Assembly: GCF_007845635.1 (NCBI RefSeq)
Contig: NZ_SELG01000024.1
Location: 59,572-123,571 of the forward strand
Direction: 5' to 3'
DNA: 64,000 nt
Origin: Apibacter muscae
GTDB taxonomy: Bacteria > Bacteroidota > Bacteroidia > Flavobacteriales > Weeksellaceae
Under the pieces are notes generated by a model. It saw only the letters and a program-made list of their open reading frames with translations, had not been told where the DNA came from and did not search any database. Positions within the stretch are counted from its first letter, which is position 1. The number at the start of each line of letters is the position of its first letter. Shown here one piece after another: positions 1 to 9,081 of the stretch. The position numbers were made by a program, and so were the translations under genes.

Positions 1-1063
1 CTACTACATAGTCTAAGGCTGGTTCAAAGCAGGCATATGTAGTGTTGGTAACTGGATTTTTCATTTCATCCAATGTTAATCCAATCGCAATTTTTGCTGC
101 TAATTTAGCAATCGGATATCCGGTTGCTTTGGAAGCTAATGCAGATGATCGGCTTACCCTAGGATTTACTTCAATAACTATATAATCTCTACTATAAGGA
201 TCTAAAGCAAATTGAACATTACAACCTCCTTCAATTTCTAGGGCTCTGATTATTTTTAAAGCTGAATTTCTAAGTAACTGATATTCCTGATCTGCTAAGG
301 TTTGACTTGGAGCAAACACTATGGAATCACCGGTATGTATTCCTACTGGATCAAAATTTTCCATGTTACATACCACAATGGCATTGTCGTTAGCATCTCG
401 CATAACTTCATACTCAATTTCTTTGTAACCGGCGATACTTTTTTCAATTAAACATTGATGGACAGGACTGTATTTTAAGCCTGATTCTGTAATCTCTCGC
501 AATTCAAGTTCATTTTCCGCAATTCCTCCTCCGGTTCCTCCTAATGTAAATGCTGGACGTACAATAATTGGGTAACCGATTTGATTGGCAAAATCAAGAG
601 CTGCTTCAATGTCATTGACTATAACACTCTCTGCTATTGGCTCGTTAATGCTTTCCATTAACTGTTTAAACAAATCTCTATCTTCCGCTTGTTCAATGGA
701 AGTTAACTTAGTACCTAGAACCTCTACATCGTACTGATTTAAAGTTCCTGACTTGGCCAATTCTACCGCTAAATTTAAACCTGTTTGTCCTCCTAAGGAA
801 GGTAGCAGTGCATCCGGACGCTCCAAAGCTATAATTTGCTGGAGAAAATCTAAAGTTAAAGGTTCCATATAAACGGTATCCGCGATCTCCTTGTCCGTCA
901 TTATAGTGGCTGGATTGGAATTCACTAATACAACATGGTACCCTTCTTCTTTTAAAGCTAAACAGGCTTGTGTTCCTGCATAATCAAATTCTGCTGCCTG
1001 ACCGATGATAATGGGTCCAGAACCGATTACTAATATTTTTTTTATATCTGTACGTTTTGGCAT
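1..1063 (-). CDS. carB: Carbamoyl phosphate synthase large subunit, 5' part (runs off window start)
   Basis: This is the N-terminal 354 residues of the large subunit, which makes carbamoyl phosphate from bicarbonate, ATP and the ammonia delivered by CarA, feeding pyrimidine and arginine synthesis. The start is the ATG complementary to 1061-1063. The translation opens [20 protein letters not shown] and continues through the first ATP-grasp domain, with motifs such as GGTGGG and [20 protein letters not shown]. The full family protein is about 1,070 residues, so roughly two thirds lie outside the window. The gene starts 20 bases after the carA stop and is the last visible gene of the pyrB-carA-carB operon. 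No frameshift is seen in the visible part. Confidence 0.96.
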   Translation of the reverse strand, partial: MPKRTDIKKILVIGSGPIIIGQAAEFDYAGTQACLALKEEGYHVVLVNSNPATIMTDKEIADTVYMEPLTLDFLQQIIALERPDALLPSLGGQTGLNLAVELAKSGTLNQYDVEVLGTKLTSIEQAEDRDLFKQLMESINEPIAESVIVNDIEAALDFANQIGYPIIVRPAFTLGGTGGGIAENELELREITESGLKYSPVHQCLIEKSIAGYKEIEYEVMRDANDNAIVVCNMENFDPVGIHTGDSIVFAPSQTLADQEYQLLRNSALKIIRALEIEGGCNVQFALDPYSRDYIVIEVNPRVSRSSALASKATGYPIAKLAAKIAIGLTLDEMKNPVTNTTYACFEPALDYVV

Positions 1064-1083
1064 TTTTTAATTTTTAATTTTGA

Positions 1084-2160
1084 TTAATGAGTATTTTTAA
1101 AATCTCTAATCAGGTTCATAAATTGATTAAACAAATATTCATTATCGTTAGGCCCTGGGCTTGATTCAGGATGATATTGAACGGTAAATGCATAATTTTC
1201 TTTGTGACATAACCCTTCAATAGTTCCATCGTTTAAGGCTCTATGGGTAATTTCTAAAGGTGTATTTTTTAGTGAGTCTTCCTCTACTGCATAACCATGA
1301 TTTTGGGAAGTTATATGTACTCTATTGGTTTTTAGTTCCTTAACTGGATGATTGGCTCCTCTGTGACCAAATAACATTTTATAGGTTTTCGCTCCATGTG
1401 CTATTGCGAATAGTTGATGACCTAGACATATTCCAAAAATTGGAACTTTACCGCTTATTTGTTTTATTATTTCTATAGAATCGTTAAGTTCCTGTGGATC
1501 TCCAGGCCCATTGGAGAGCATTATACCATCTGGATTTAACTCTAAAATAGATCTAGCATTAGTATTATACGGAACTACGACTACATCACATTTACGTAAA
1601 CATAGTTCTTTTAATATACTTTTTTTCATTCCGTAATCAATTAAAACAATTCGATATCCTTCTCCCGGAGCACTGTAAGCTCTAGGGGTTGAAACTTCCG
1701 GTACGTGATGTTCTAGTATTGTATTTTGTAATTTTTGGGCTACCTGAGCAGTATCTTCTGATAAATCACAAAATTTTCCTTTCATACTTCCCTTGGTCCT
1801 TATCATCTTTACTAAGGCTCTGGTATCAATACCGCTTAACCCAGGGATATTTTGTTTTTTAAGAAAGTAATCTATATTCATTTGACTTTGCCAATGAGAT
1901 TCTGTATGGGCAAATTCATGAACAACAACTCCTCCTACAAATGGATTTAAGGATTCAAAATCACTGGGATTAATACCGTAATTACCAATTAATGGATAGG
2001 TGAAAACAATTATTTGTTTATGGAAGGAAGGATCAGACATAGTTTCTTGATAACCTGTCATACCAGTAGTGAAGACCACTTCTCCTACGGTAAACTGATC
2101 GCTCCCGAAACCTTCTCCAATAAATTCCATTCCGTTTTCTAATACTAATTTTCGTTTCAA
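1084..2160 (-). CDS. carA: Carbamoyl phosphate synthase small (glutaminase) subunit
   Basis: CarA (358 residues, normal length) hydrolyses glutamine and channels ammonia to CarB. The N-terminal small-subunit domain is followed by a class I glutamine amidotransferase domain. The nucleophile is Cys245 in GICLGHQ, and the His330/Glu332 pair sits in the YHPESSPGP motif. It lies between pyrB (52-base gap) and carB (20-base gap) on the same strand, so the three are almost certainly co-transcribed. Carbamoyl phosphate made here would be used directly by the aspartate carbamoyltransferase encoded upstream. Confidence 0.97.
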   Translation of the reverse strand: MKRKLVLENGMEFIGEGFGSDQFTVGEVVFTTGMTGYQETMSDPSFHKQIIVFTYPLIGNYGINPSDFESLNPFVGGVVVHEFAHTESHWQSQMNIDYFLKKQNIPGLSGIDTRALVKMIRTKGSMKGKFCDLSEDTAQVAQKLQNTILEHHVPEVSTPRAYSAPGEGYRIVLIDYGMKKSILKELCLRKCDVVVVPYNTNARSILELNPDGIMLSNGPGDPQELNDSIEIIKQISGKVPIFGICLGHQLFAIAHGAKTYKMLFGHRGANHPVKELKTNRVHITSQNHGYAVEEDSLKNTPLEITHRALNDGTIEGLCHKENYAFTVQYHPESSPGPNDNEYLFNQFMNLIRDFKNTH

Positions 2161-2212
2161 GGTTATATGTTTATTTAAATTTTATGATTTTTATTTTAAA
2201 TTTAATGAATTT

Positions 2213-3088
2213 CTATGAATTAAATACATAGTTAAGTACAGAAATTCGCGCAAAAACACCATTAGTCATTTGCGTAAAAATCCTTGATTTTGGAGATTCA
2301 ATCAAATCTTCATCTATCTCAACTCCTCGATTAATAGGGGCAGGATGCATTATAATGGAATGTGCTTTCATATTACTTGCCCTCTCTTTGGTAAGACCAT
2401 ATAGGGAAAGAAAATTTCCTTCATCGTATTGCTGAGAATGTCTTTCATTTTGATTTCTTAATAACATTACAACATCTGCTTTTGGAATTGCCTCATCTAT
2501 AGTTGTATATCTGCCCATTGTCATTGTTGAGTCTCTCCAAAATTCTGGCGTTGCAAAACTTATATTTGCTCCTAATCTTTGTAAAATTTTGGCATCTGAA
2601 TGTGCTACTCTACTATGTACAACATCTCCTACTATCACTACGTTTAAATCCCTAAACTCTCCGAATTCTTCTTGTATGGTTATTAAGTCTAACAAAGATT
2701 GTGTGGGATGATCACCGCAACCATCTCCTGCATTAATTATTGGAACATCAAATTTTGAAATTAAATTTTCATAAAATCGATCTTCCCAATGTCTGATAAC
2801 AAAACATTCTACACCAATGGAATTAAGCGTTTTCACCGTATCATACAGGGTTTCTCCTTTCTTAATACTTGAACTTTCTGCATCAAAATAAATAATTTCC
2901 ATCCCTGTCTTTTTCTCAGCCATTTCAAAACTTAATTTTGTTCGTGTGCTATTTTCAAAAAATAAGTTGGATATATAATGATTGGATAGATTGGGATAAG
3001 CGTTTCTTTTTTTAAAGCTTATTGCATCTTCAATTAATTCTCTAATTACTTCAATGTTTAAATTTTCTAAAGAAATAAAATGTTGCAT
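2213..3088 (-). CDS. pyrB: Aspartate carbamoyltransferase catalytic subunit
   Basis: PyrB condenses carbamoyl phosphate with aspartate, the first committed step of pyrimidine synthesis. The 291-residue protein has the carbamoyl-phosphate loop FFENSTRTKLSFE at residues 43-55 and the HPTQSLLD motif near residue 125. No pyrI regulatory subunit follows; carA comes next, so the enzyme is probably not of the E. coli PyrB-PyrI type. The start ATG (complement of 3086-3088) is preceded by a leader of about 240 nt that holds a 69-codon ORF and a terminator hairpin, described separately, which suggests attenuation control. Confidence 0.97.
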   Translation of the reverse strand: MQHFISLENLNIEVIRELIEDAISFKKRNAYPNLSNHYISNLFFENSTRTKLSFEMAEKKTGMEIIYFDAESSSIKKGETLYDTVKTLNSIGVECFVIRHWEDRFYENLISKFDVPIINAGDGCGDHPTQSLLDLITIQEEFGEFRDLNVVIVGDVVHSRVAHSDAKILQRLGANISFATPEFWRDSTMTMGRYTTIDEAIPKADVVMLLRNQNERHSQQYDEGNFLSLYGLTKERASNMKAHSIIMHPAPINRGVEIDEDLIESPKSRIFTQMTNGVFARISVLNYVFNS

Positions 3089-3096
3089 AAAATTAT

Positions 3097-3306
3097 TTAT
3101 ATATAATTTTTGTTAAAGTCTAGTTCTACTAAAGCAAAAAAAAACATCTTAATTATTAAGATGTTTTTAAATATAATATTATTATTTTTTGAATCTCCCA
3201 ATGGATGTTGTGTTTGATCTAAAACTAAAAAAAGAAATTTTATATTCTGAAAAGGTAAAATACTTTTCTGAGATAAAATCTTTTTTATACGAATAATTTT
3301 TTTCAA
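3097..3306 (-). promoter_or_regulatory. Candidate pyr-operon leader ORF (69 codons, TTG start)
   Basis: This open frame begins with TTG and reads through a terminator-like hairpin (3141-3167). It ends 8 bases before the pyrB ATG. The encoded sequence is Lys/Ile/Asn/Phe-rich and resembles no protein I know. Upstream of the hairpin the transcript has several U-rich tracts (for example around 3219-3237). This layout matches the E. coli pyrBI leader, where low UTP makes RNA polymerase pause so that the coupled ribosome blocks the attenuator. The analogy is an inference. The ORF could equally be a chance open frame in AT-rich DNA. Confidence 0.5.
3141..3167 (-). terminator. Terminator-like hairpin in the pyrB leader (candidate attenuator)
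   Basis: An 11-bp perfect stem (3141-3151 with 3157-3167) with a 5-base loop is followed on the minus strand by a run of nine T, part of it in the stem. It lies between the predicted pyrB promoter and the pyrB start codon. No minus-strand gene ends upstream, and the neighbour lipA is divergent, so an ordinary end-of-gene role is unlikely. This favours an attenuator. Confidence 0.7.
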
Positions 3307-3337
3307 ATCTTTATATATCCTTAACTATAAGGTCTAG

Positions 3338-3345
3338 CAAAGATA
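3338..3345 (-). promoter_or_regulatory. Predicted pyrB-carA-carB promoter, -7 element
   Basis: The minus strand reads TATCTTTG, a match to the Bacteroidota -7 consensus TAnnTTTG. It would start transcription near 3331, leaving a leader of about 240 nt before pyrB. I see no convincing -33 TTG. Confidence 0.55.
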
Positions 3346-3390
3346 ATAATTTTTTTTGAAAACTATGCTTTATTATAATTTATTATATTT

Positions 3391-3424
3391 TTTGCAGTAT
3401 AACTATTCTAAGTTAGTATTTTTG
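3391..3424 (+). promoter_or_regulatory. Predicted lipA promoter
   Basis: TTTG at 3391-3394 and TATTTTTG at 3417-3424 are separated by 22 bases and match the Bacteroidota -33/-7 pattern. The element ends 27 bases before the ATG at 3452. It therefore supports that start over the upstream in-frame codon at 3356, which would lie ahead of the promoter. Confidence 0.6.
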
Positions 3425-3451
3425 CAATTGTATAAATATCTGCAGTTCAAA

Positions 3452-4309
3452 ATGGAAAATTCTTTAACAACCAAGCCTAAATGGATTCGTGTAAAACTTC
3501 CAACTGGAAAAAATTACAAATCCCTTATCAATATTGTAGATAAGTACAAATTGAACACGATTTGCCAGAGTGGTAGTTGCCCTAATATGGGTGAATGTTG
3601 GGGAGAAGGAACTGCTACTTTTATGATATTGGGCAATATTTGCACTAGAAGCTGTGGATTTTGTGGAGTTAAAACCGGTCGACCTTCTGAGATTGATTGG
3701 GAGGAACCTGAAAAGGTTGCTCGCTCTATTAAATTAATGAAAATAAAACATGCCGTTCTAACTTCAGTTGATCGAGATGATTTAAAGGATATGGGTTCTA
3801 TCCTTTGGGCTGAAACCATAAATGCTATAAGAAGAATATGTCCTGAAACTACTATGGAAACTTTAATCCCTGACTTTCAAGGAATCACCAAGCATTTAGA
3901 TCGTTTAATAAACGCTTCACCGGAAGTGATTTCTCACAATATGGAAACTGTAAGCCGATTAACTCGTGAAGTTCGTATTCAAGCCAAATATTCCAGAAGT
4001 TTAGATGTATTAAGATACTTAAAGGAACAAGGACAAAGAAGAACTAAAACAGGAATTATGTTGGGGCTGGGTGAAAAAGTTTCTGAAGTTTATGAAACTA
4101 TTAAAGATATTCATGATGCTAAGGTAGATATTATCACTATTGGACAATATTTACAACCGAGTAAAAAACATCTTCCTGTCAAAGAATATATTTCTTTGGA
4201 ATTGTTTAAAGAATATGAGGATTTTGCTAAAAGCCTAGGCAATTTTCGTCATGTTGAATGTGGACCTTTAGTTAGATCATCTTATCATGCTGAAAAGCAT
4301 ATACATTAA
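3452..4309 (+). CDS. lipA: Lipoyl synthase
   Basis: LipA is a radical SAM enzyme that inserts two sulfurs into octanoyl groups on lipoyl domains of 2-oxoacid dehydrogenases and the glycine cleavage H protein. The auxiliary cluster cysteines are C38, C43 and C49 (C-X4-C-X5-C). The radical SAM cluster cysteines are C64, C68 and C71 (C-X3-C-X2-C). The C-terminal RSSY motif, whose serine ligates the auxiliary cluster, is present. I chose the start MENSLTTKPK at 3452: the frame is open from 3356, but that extension has no family similarity and overlaps the predicted promoter. The resulting 285 residues are normal. No lipB is adjacent. Confidence 0.96.
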   Translation: MENSLTTKPKWIRVKLPTGKNYKSLINIVDKYKLNTICQSGSCPNMGECWGEGTATFMILGNICTRSCGFCGVKTGRPSEIDWEEPEKVARSIKLMKIKHAVLTSVDRDDLKDMGSILWAETINAIRRICPETTMETLIPDFQGITKHLDRLINASPEVISHNMETVSRLTREVRIQAKYSRSLDVLRYLKEQGQRRTKTGIMLGLGEKVSEVYETIKDIHDAKVDIITIGQYLQPSKKHLPVKEYISLELFKEYEDFAKSLGNFRHVECGPLVRSSYHAEKHIH

Positions 4310-4345
4310 ATTAAAGTATTGGTTGCTTATATTTGTTTGATATTT

Positions 4346-5449
4346 TTATTTATTGTCCTCTTCTGAAGCGTTCCATATTTTGATTTTATCATTAATGTTT
4401 ATTCCATGTACCTCTACGTATAAACCATCTGATAAGCCTAGAGTTATATCTTGTTTTTTGTATTCTCCATTGGGTTGCAAAATTTCTACAAATGGTTTGT
4501 TTTGTTCATCAAATTGGACTAATGCTTCTCTTACGGATAAGACGTCTTTTCTTTCATTTAAAACTATTTCTGCATTTGCACTGTAACCTGCTCGTATTAA
4601 TACCCCGTTAGGAATTTTAAGATCTGCTTTTATATTATATTTAACTGCTCCATTTTCGTCGTAACCCTGTGGTGCTATAAATGATAAATTCCCTTGCAAT
4701 TTTTCATCTTGTAAAGCTCCTATCACAATGTTCATGGGCATTCCAATTTTCATCATACCTGCATCTGATTCATCTACTTTACCTTCAAAAATCATCTTGT
4801 TTATATCTGCTATTGTTGCAATCGTAGTACCGGCATTAAAGGTATTAGCCTCAATTACTTGGTTTCCAACTTCAATAGGAAGTGCCAATATCATACCTTT
4901 GGTTGTAGAACGAATTTGTATACTTGCTAAATTTTCCAGACCACTGGCAACACCTTTAGTTGCAATATCATATTCTTTTTCTGCTTGATTTAGTGTTTGT
5001 TTTGCTAATTTATATTGAGTCTCCGCGTTTTCATATTCTTGTTTAGAGATTACTCCTTGTGTAAATAACAATTTTTCTCTTTCAAAGATTCTCTTTTGAT
5101 TACTCAGCTGAATTTTTGCAGAATTGATGGATTGCATAGTTGAATTAACTGTTGCTACCACTGGAACTACTTTAATAGTTGCTATTAATTGCCCAACCTC
5201 CACTTGATCTCCTTCTTTGACGTAAATCTCTTTAATTATTCCCGATATATTAGGTTTTATCTCTATTTTTTCTTTTGGGTTTATCTTCCCCGTAGCTATA
5301 GATTTTATTTCAATGGTTTTAATTAGAGGTGTTTCCGTAAGAAATTTTTCGCTTTTATTTGAGTTTGCTTTAATTATATAACTTATGCAAAAAATTAGAA
5401 GTGCTATAAAAATAACTATTAATGATATTTTCAAAATTTTCTTCTTCAT
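4346..5449 (-). CDS. Periplasmic adaptor (membrane fusion) protein of an efflux/secretion system, MacA/HlyD-like
   Basis: This 367-residue protein has an N-terminal membrane anchor (residues 7-27). A biotinyl-lipoyl-like half follows (IKPNISGIIKEIYVKEGDQV). Next come a coiled-coil hairpin of about 70 residues rich in Gln/Glu/Lys, a second lipoyl half, and a beta-barrel domain (MPMNIVIGALQ). This is the order of RND/MacA adaptors that bridge an inner-membrane transporter to an outer-membrane channel. Partner genes such as macB or tolC are not next to it: lipA ends 36 bases away on the opposite strand and recQ is divergent. It must therefore work with subunits encoded elsewhere. The substrate is unknown. 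Confidence 0.85.
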   Translation of the reverse strand: MKKKILKISLIVIFIALLIFCISYIIKANSNKSEKFLTETPLIKTIEIKSIATGKINPKEKIEIKPNISGIIKEIYVKEGDQVEVGQLIATIKVVPVVATVNSTMQSINSAKIQLSNQKRIFEREKLLFTQGVISKQEYENAETQYKLAKQTLNQAEKEYDIATKGVASGLENLASIQIRSTTKGMILALPIEVGNQVIEANTFNAGTTIATIADINKMIFEGKVDESDAGMMKIGMPMNIVIGALQDEKLQGNLSFIAPQGYDENGAVKYNIKADLKIPNGVLIRAGYSANAEIVLNERKDVLSVREALVQFDEQNKPFVEILQPNGEYKKQDITLGLSDGLYVEVHGININDKIKIWNASEEDNK

Positions 5450-5554
5450 GTGTAATTTATAATTATATAATAACGTGGTTGAATGATTAGTGTAGCTTTA
5501 AACCTTTTTGTTACATTTATATAATGGATTTACAATTTAAAAATTCATTTTAGT

Positions 5555-5562
5555 TATCTTTG
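5555..5562 (+). promoter_or_regulatory. Predicted recQ promoter, -7 element very close to the start codon
   Basis: TATCTTTG ends only 7 bases before the ATG at 5570. Transcription would begin within a few bases of the first codon, giving a leaderless or near-leaderless mRNA if translation starts there, or a 6-base leader if it starts at the in-frame ATG at 5576. No clear -33 element is seen. Confidence 0.5.
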
Positions 5563-5569
5563 TATTATC

Positions 5570-7459
5570 ATGGATATGTCTCTTCCTAATCAGGTATTGG
5601 AGTATTATTGGGGATACAAAGATTTTAGATATCCCCAAAAAGAAATTATTCTTTCAATTTTAAATAATAATGATACTGTTGCTTTACTTCCAACGGGTGC
5701 AGGAAAATCCATTTGCTATCAAGTTCCCGCTTTACTTAAAGAGGGGGTATGTATTATCATTTCACCTCTATTAGCTCTTATTAAAGATCAAGTTTTTCAA
5801 CTTAAAAGGCGTTATATTCCTTCAGATTTTATTTCTTCCGAGCAAACAGCTGATCAACATCATATCATATACAATAAACTTAAAAATAATGAATTAAAAT
5901 TACTGTATATTTCCCCTGAAAGACTTTTGAATAAACAGTTTTTAGAAATTATCTCTGATATTAAGGTTTCTTTTATTGCGATTGATGAAGCTCATTGTAT
6001 TTCAGAGTGGGGAAACGATTTTCGCCCATCGTATCAGCAAATTCATTCATTTAGAGAATTTATAGGATCCCACATTCCTTGTATTGCTCTAACTGCCACA
6101 GCCACAGAGAAAGTTCTTTCTGAAATAATTATCAAACTTAAACTAAAAGATGTTGAAGTTTTTAAAAAATCATACAAAAGAGAAAATTTATCTCTTCAAG
6201 TTGTAAAAGCTGAGGATAAAATTTCTCAAATAGTTAGGATTCTTAACAAGTACAGGGGATCAGGCATCATATATTGTAGAACAAGGAGTGAAACTAAAAA
6301 CTTATGCTCTATTTTAAGAGGTAAAGGGTATTTGGTTGATTTTTTTCATGCGGGTCTGTCTCCTAGTGAAAAAATTAAGAAACAAAAAAATTGGACTGAA
6401 AGTGATTCTTTAGTTCTTATATCCACCAATGCTTTTGGTATGGGTATTGACAAAGAAAATGTAAGATGTATCATTCATTTTTCACCTCCTTATTCATTAG
6501 AAAATTACTACCAAGAAGTAGGTAGAGCGGGTAGGGACGGAAATCTATCTCATGCCTTCTTATTATGGAACGATTATGAATTTTCTAATTTATCTTCTTT
6601 TTTATTACAAACCATTTGCTCTTACAATGATTATAATAAGATTATTAAATACTTATATACATTATATGGAATAGCCCCTTCAGAAACTCCTGAACATATA
6701 TTTGACTTTGATCTTAACTATTTCCAAAAATATACTAAAATTCCTTCCACGAGAATCATACCTATTTTAGAGTTTCTTAATAATAGCTCAATTATTAACT
6801 GGAGATACGAACCTGGGGATAGTATTATACAATTAAAATTCCCAATTGAAAGACTTGATTATCAATCATTTGGTAAGGATACTTGGATTTTTGACGAAAT
6901 TTCTAGAAAAATTACCGGTGTTTTTTCTTACCAAATTAAATTCAATGAATCTAAACTTGCAAACGTTTTAAGAATTTCTTTGGAAGAATTGCGTAAATTT
7001 TTAACTAAATATAGTCAAAGTGGTGATATTTTTTATGTAGATGGAAATAAGCAAAAAATACAATTTCTTACTGCTAGAAATGATTCTGATCTTTTAAATG
7101 AATTCTGGAAAAAATTTAATCAAATACAGAATAATAAATTATTAAAATATAAAGAATTAGAATTTTTTATTCAGAATAAAAAGTTTTGCCGTATGCGATT
7201 AATTCTAGGTTATTTTGGAGAAAAAGAAAAAGAATCTTGCGGTAAATGTGATATTTGTTTATCTAAACAAACTTATAATTCTCTAACAAATTCTGAAAAT
7301 TTATTTCAATTTATAAAAGTTAGCCCTAGGACTAGACAGGATATTTATGATGAATTCTATTGTCATACTTCTGATGAAATTCATGATCTCTTACAAGAAC
7401 TTATAGGTGAAAATAAAATAAAAGTATTAAATTACAATACTTATTGTGTAAATAACTAA
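5570..7459 (+). CDS. recQ: ATP-dependent DNA helicase, RecQ family
   Basis: RecQ helicases unwind branched and forked DNA in repair and recombination (3'-5'). The 629-residue protein has Walker A TGAGKS (residues 42-47), a DEAH box at 139-142, helicase motif VI around QEVGRAGRDG, and a RecQ zinc-binding module late in the protein (SCGKCDIC). A winged-helix-like tail follows. I see no separate HRDC domain; the C-terminus is short compared with E. coli RecQ. The ung gene follows after 24 bases on the same strand, so the two DNA-repair genes are probably co-transcribed. The start is either ATG 5570 or ATG 5576. Confidence 0.94.
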   Translation: MDMSLPNQVLEYYWGYKDFRYPQKEIILSILNNNDTVALLPTGAGKSICYQVPALLKEGVCIIISPLLALIKDQVFQLKRRYIPSDFISSEQTADQHHIIYNKLKNNELKLLYISPERLLNKQFLEIISDIKVSFIAIDEAHCISEWGNDFRPSYQQIHSFREFIGSHIPCIALTATATEKVLSEIIIKLKLKDVEVFKKSYKRENLSLQVVKAEDKISQIVRILNKYRGSGIIYCRTRSETKNLCSILRGKGYLVDFFHAGLSPSEKIKKQKNWTESDSLVLISTNAFGMGIDKENVRCIIHFSPPYSLENYYQEVGRAGRDGNLSHAFLLWNDYEFSNLSSFLLQTICSYNDYNKIIKYLYTLYGIAPSETPEHIFDFDLNYFQKYTKIPSTRIIPILEFLNNSSIINWRYEPGDSIIQLKFPIERLDYQSFGKDTWIFDEISRKITGVFSYQIKFNESKLANVLRISLEELRKFLTKYSQSGDIFYVDGNKQKIQFLTARNDSDLLNEFWKKFNQIQNNKLLKYKELEFFIQNKKFCRMRLILGYFGEKEKESCGKCDICLSKQTYNSLTNSENLFQFIKVSPRTRQDIYDEFYCHTSDEIHDLLQELIGENKIKVLNYNTYCVNN

Positions 7460-7483
7460 ATCATTAATCGCCTAGTTTTATTT

Positions 7484-8143
7484 ATGGATATTAAAATTGA
7501 AAAATCTTGGAAAAAAGTATTAGATCAAGAATTTGAAAAACCATACTTCAAAAGTTTAATTGAATTTGTTAAAAGTGAATATAAAAACCATGTTTGTTTT
7601 CCTAAGGGCAAAGATATTTTCAAAGCTTTTGAATTAACCCCTTTCAATGATGTTAAAGTGGTTATTCTGGGACAAGATCCTTATCATAACTTTAATCAAG
7701 CTATGGGATTATGTTTCTCTGTACCTGAGGGCACGGTTTATCCTCCTTCTTTAAAAAATATTATAACTGAACTGAAAGATGACATGGGTACCGTTTTAAA
7801 ATCTGGAGATTTATCTTATTGGGCAAACCAAGGTGTTTTTATGTTAAATGCTACTTTAACTGTTAGGGCACATATAGCAGGTTCTCATCAAAAAAAAGGT
7901 TGGGAAATTTTCACGGATAAAGTCATTGAGAAAATATCTGAATTAAAAAATAACGTTGTATTTATTTTATGGGGGAGTTATGCACAACAGAAAACTAGTT
8001 TAATAAACACAGATCAACATTGCATAATTAAATCTGTTCACCCTTCTCCTTTATCTGCATACAGAGGATTTTTTGGATCTAAACCATTCAGTAACGCAAA
8101 TAAATATTTAGCATCTAAAAATTTATCCCCAATTCAGTGGTGA
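7484..8143 (+). CDS. ung: Uracil-DNA glycosylase
   Basis: Ung removes uracil from DNA, starting base-excision repair. The 219-residue family 1 enzyme has the water-activating motif GQDPYH (catalytic Asp65), the uracil-specificity segment GLCFSVP, and the DNA-intercalation loop HPSPLSAYRGFFG. It follows recQ by 24 bases. A convergent gene ends 18 bases beyond the stop, and I see no strong hairpin in that gap. Confidence 0.97.
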   Translation: MDIKIEKSWKKVLDQEFEKPYFKSLIEFVKSEYKNHVCFPKGKDIFKAFELTPFNDVKVVILGQDPYHNFNQAMGLCFSVPEGTVYPPSLKNIITELKDDMGTVLKSGDLSYWANQGVFMLNATLTVRAHIAGSHQKKGWEIFTDKVIEKISELKNNVVFILWGSYAQQKTSLINTDQHCIIKSVHPSPLSAYRGFFGSKPFSNANKYLASKNLSPIQW

Positions 8144-8161
8144 ATCAGGGATGTGTCTTAA

Positions 8162-9046
8162 TTATTTATATGAACTTTCTTTTTTTAAATCTTTCTCTAA
8201 TTGTTTCTTAATCTTTTTCTGATTTTTTTCATATTGCTTTCTATCTTTCGGAGACATCGAATTTACATCTGGACTAAATAACTCGCTTATATCTTGGTCT
8301 TTTAAATCTTCTGCTGTTATTATGATATCGCCAGGTTGACTAACGGCAGTGGTCTCTGATAAATTTATTGTGCTTTTAAGTTCACTAGCATTGGTTTGAT
8401 CTACGGGCTTAGTAATATTTGTTTGGGAAGAGATATCTGAATTTGTAGACTTTTCTAATTTTATATCTTTGTTATCCGTAAAACTTTCTTTTTTCTCTTG
8501 TTTGTTAGGTACTGCAGCCTCTTCAGTTACGTAGGATTCTTGTTTGTTTGAAATATTATCCTGTGTTACAATATTTTCCTGCTGTGATTCTAATTTTGGG
8601 ATGACTACTTCTTCTAATTCAATATTTTTCGTTGTAGTAGTTATATTTTCTTCATAAACTTCTGAAGGTTTAGATATAGGTACGTTTTTAACCTTTACGC
8701 CTTCTTTAGAACGTAAAACTGACATGGGTTCTTTTGAATAGTTGGATTCTTGAGTAACATTTCTAACTACTACACCATTACTTAATACCCAAAGCTCATT
8801 ACCGTTTGCATCTGTAGTTCTAAAAATTGTTGGATTGGCTGGGTTTTCTGCTTTCTTACCACTATTCTCTGCTAACAAAATTTGTTGCTGAGTCATTATT
8901 GCTTCCTTCTTTTCAACATCTATAACACTACCTTCTTGCTTAAGAATATATCCTTGCTGGGAACTAGTTTCTTCTTGTACTTCCTCAAGTTGTGCATAAG
9001 AAGTTATAGACAATAATATAATAGGAAGAGTATAAATTTTTTTCAT
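8162..9046 (-). CDS. Secreted protein of unknown function
   Basis: I do not recognise this family. The 294-residue product has a classical signal peptide (MKKIYTLPIILLSITSYAQ) that places it in the periplasm or outside. The mature part is low in hydrophobicity and rich in Glu, Ser, Thr, Lys and Gln, with a basic lysine-rich tail (about 30 residues), so it is probably largely disordered. One short folded-looking stretch (FRTTDANGNELWVLSNGVVV) lies near residue 80. An in-frame ATG five codons upstream would add MILVV before the signal peptide, so I prefer the start at 9046. It follows lptC on the same strand but is separated from it by a long inverted repeat. Confidence 0.75.
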   Translation of the reverse strand: MKKIYTLPIILLSITSYAQLEEVQEETSSQQGYILKQEGSVIDVEKKEAIMTQQQILLAENSGKKAENPANPTIFRTTDANGNELWVLSNGVVVRNVTQESNYSKEPMSVLRSKEGVKVKNVPISKPSEVYEENITTTTKNIELEEVVIPKLESQQENIVTQDNISNKQESYVTEEAAVPNKQEKKESFTDNKDIKLEKSTNSDISSQTNITKPVDQTNASELKSTINLSETTAVSQPGDIIITAEDLKDQDISELFSPDVNSMSPKDRKQYEKNQKKIKKQLEKDLKKESSYK

Positions 9047-9081
9047 AACCACCAATATCAATTACTTATATTTAATTTTAC

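Noticed and set aside
3356..3451. N-terminal extension of lipA beginning at 3356
   Set aside because: It is aromatic-rich, has no counterpart in LipA, and overlaps the predicted promoter.
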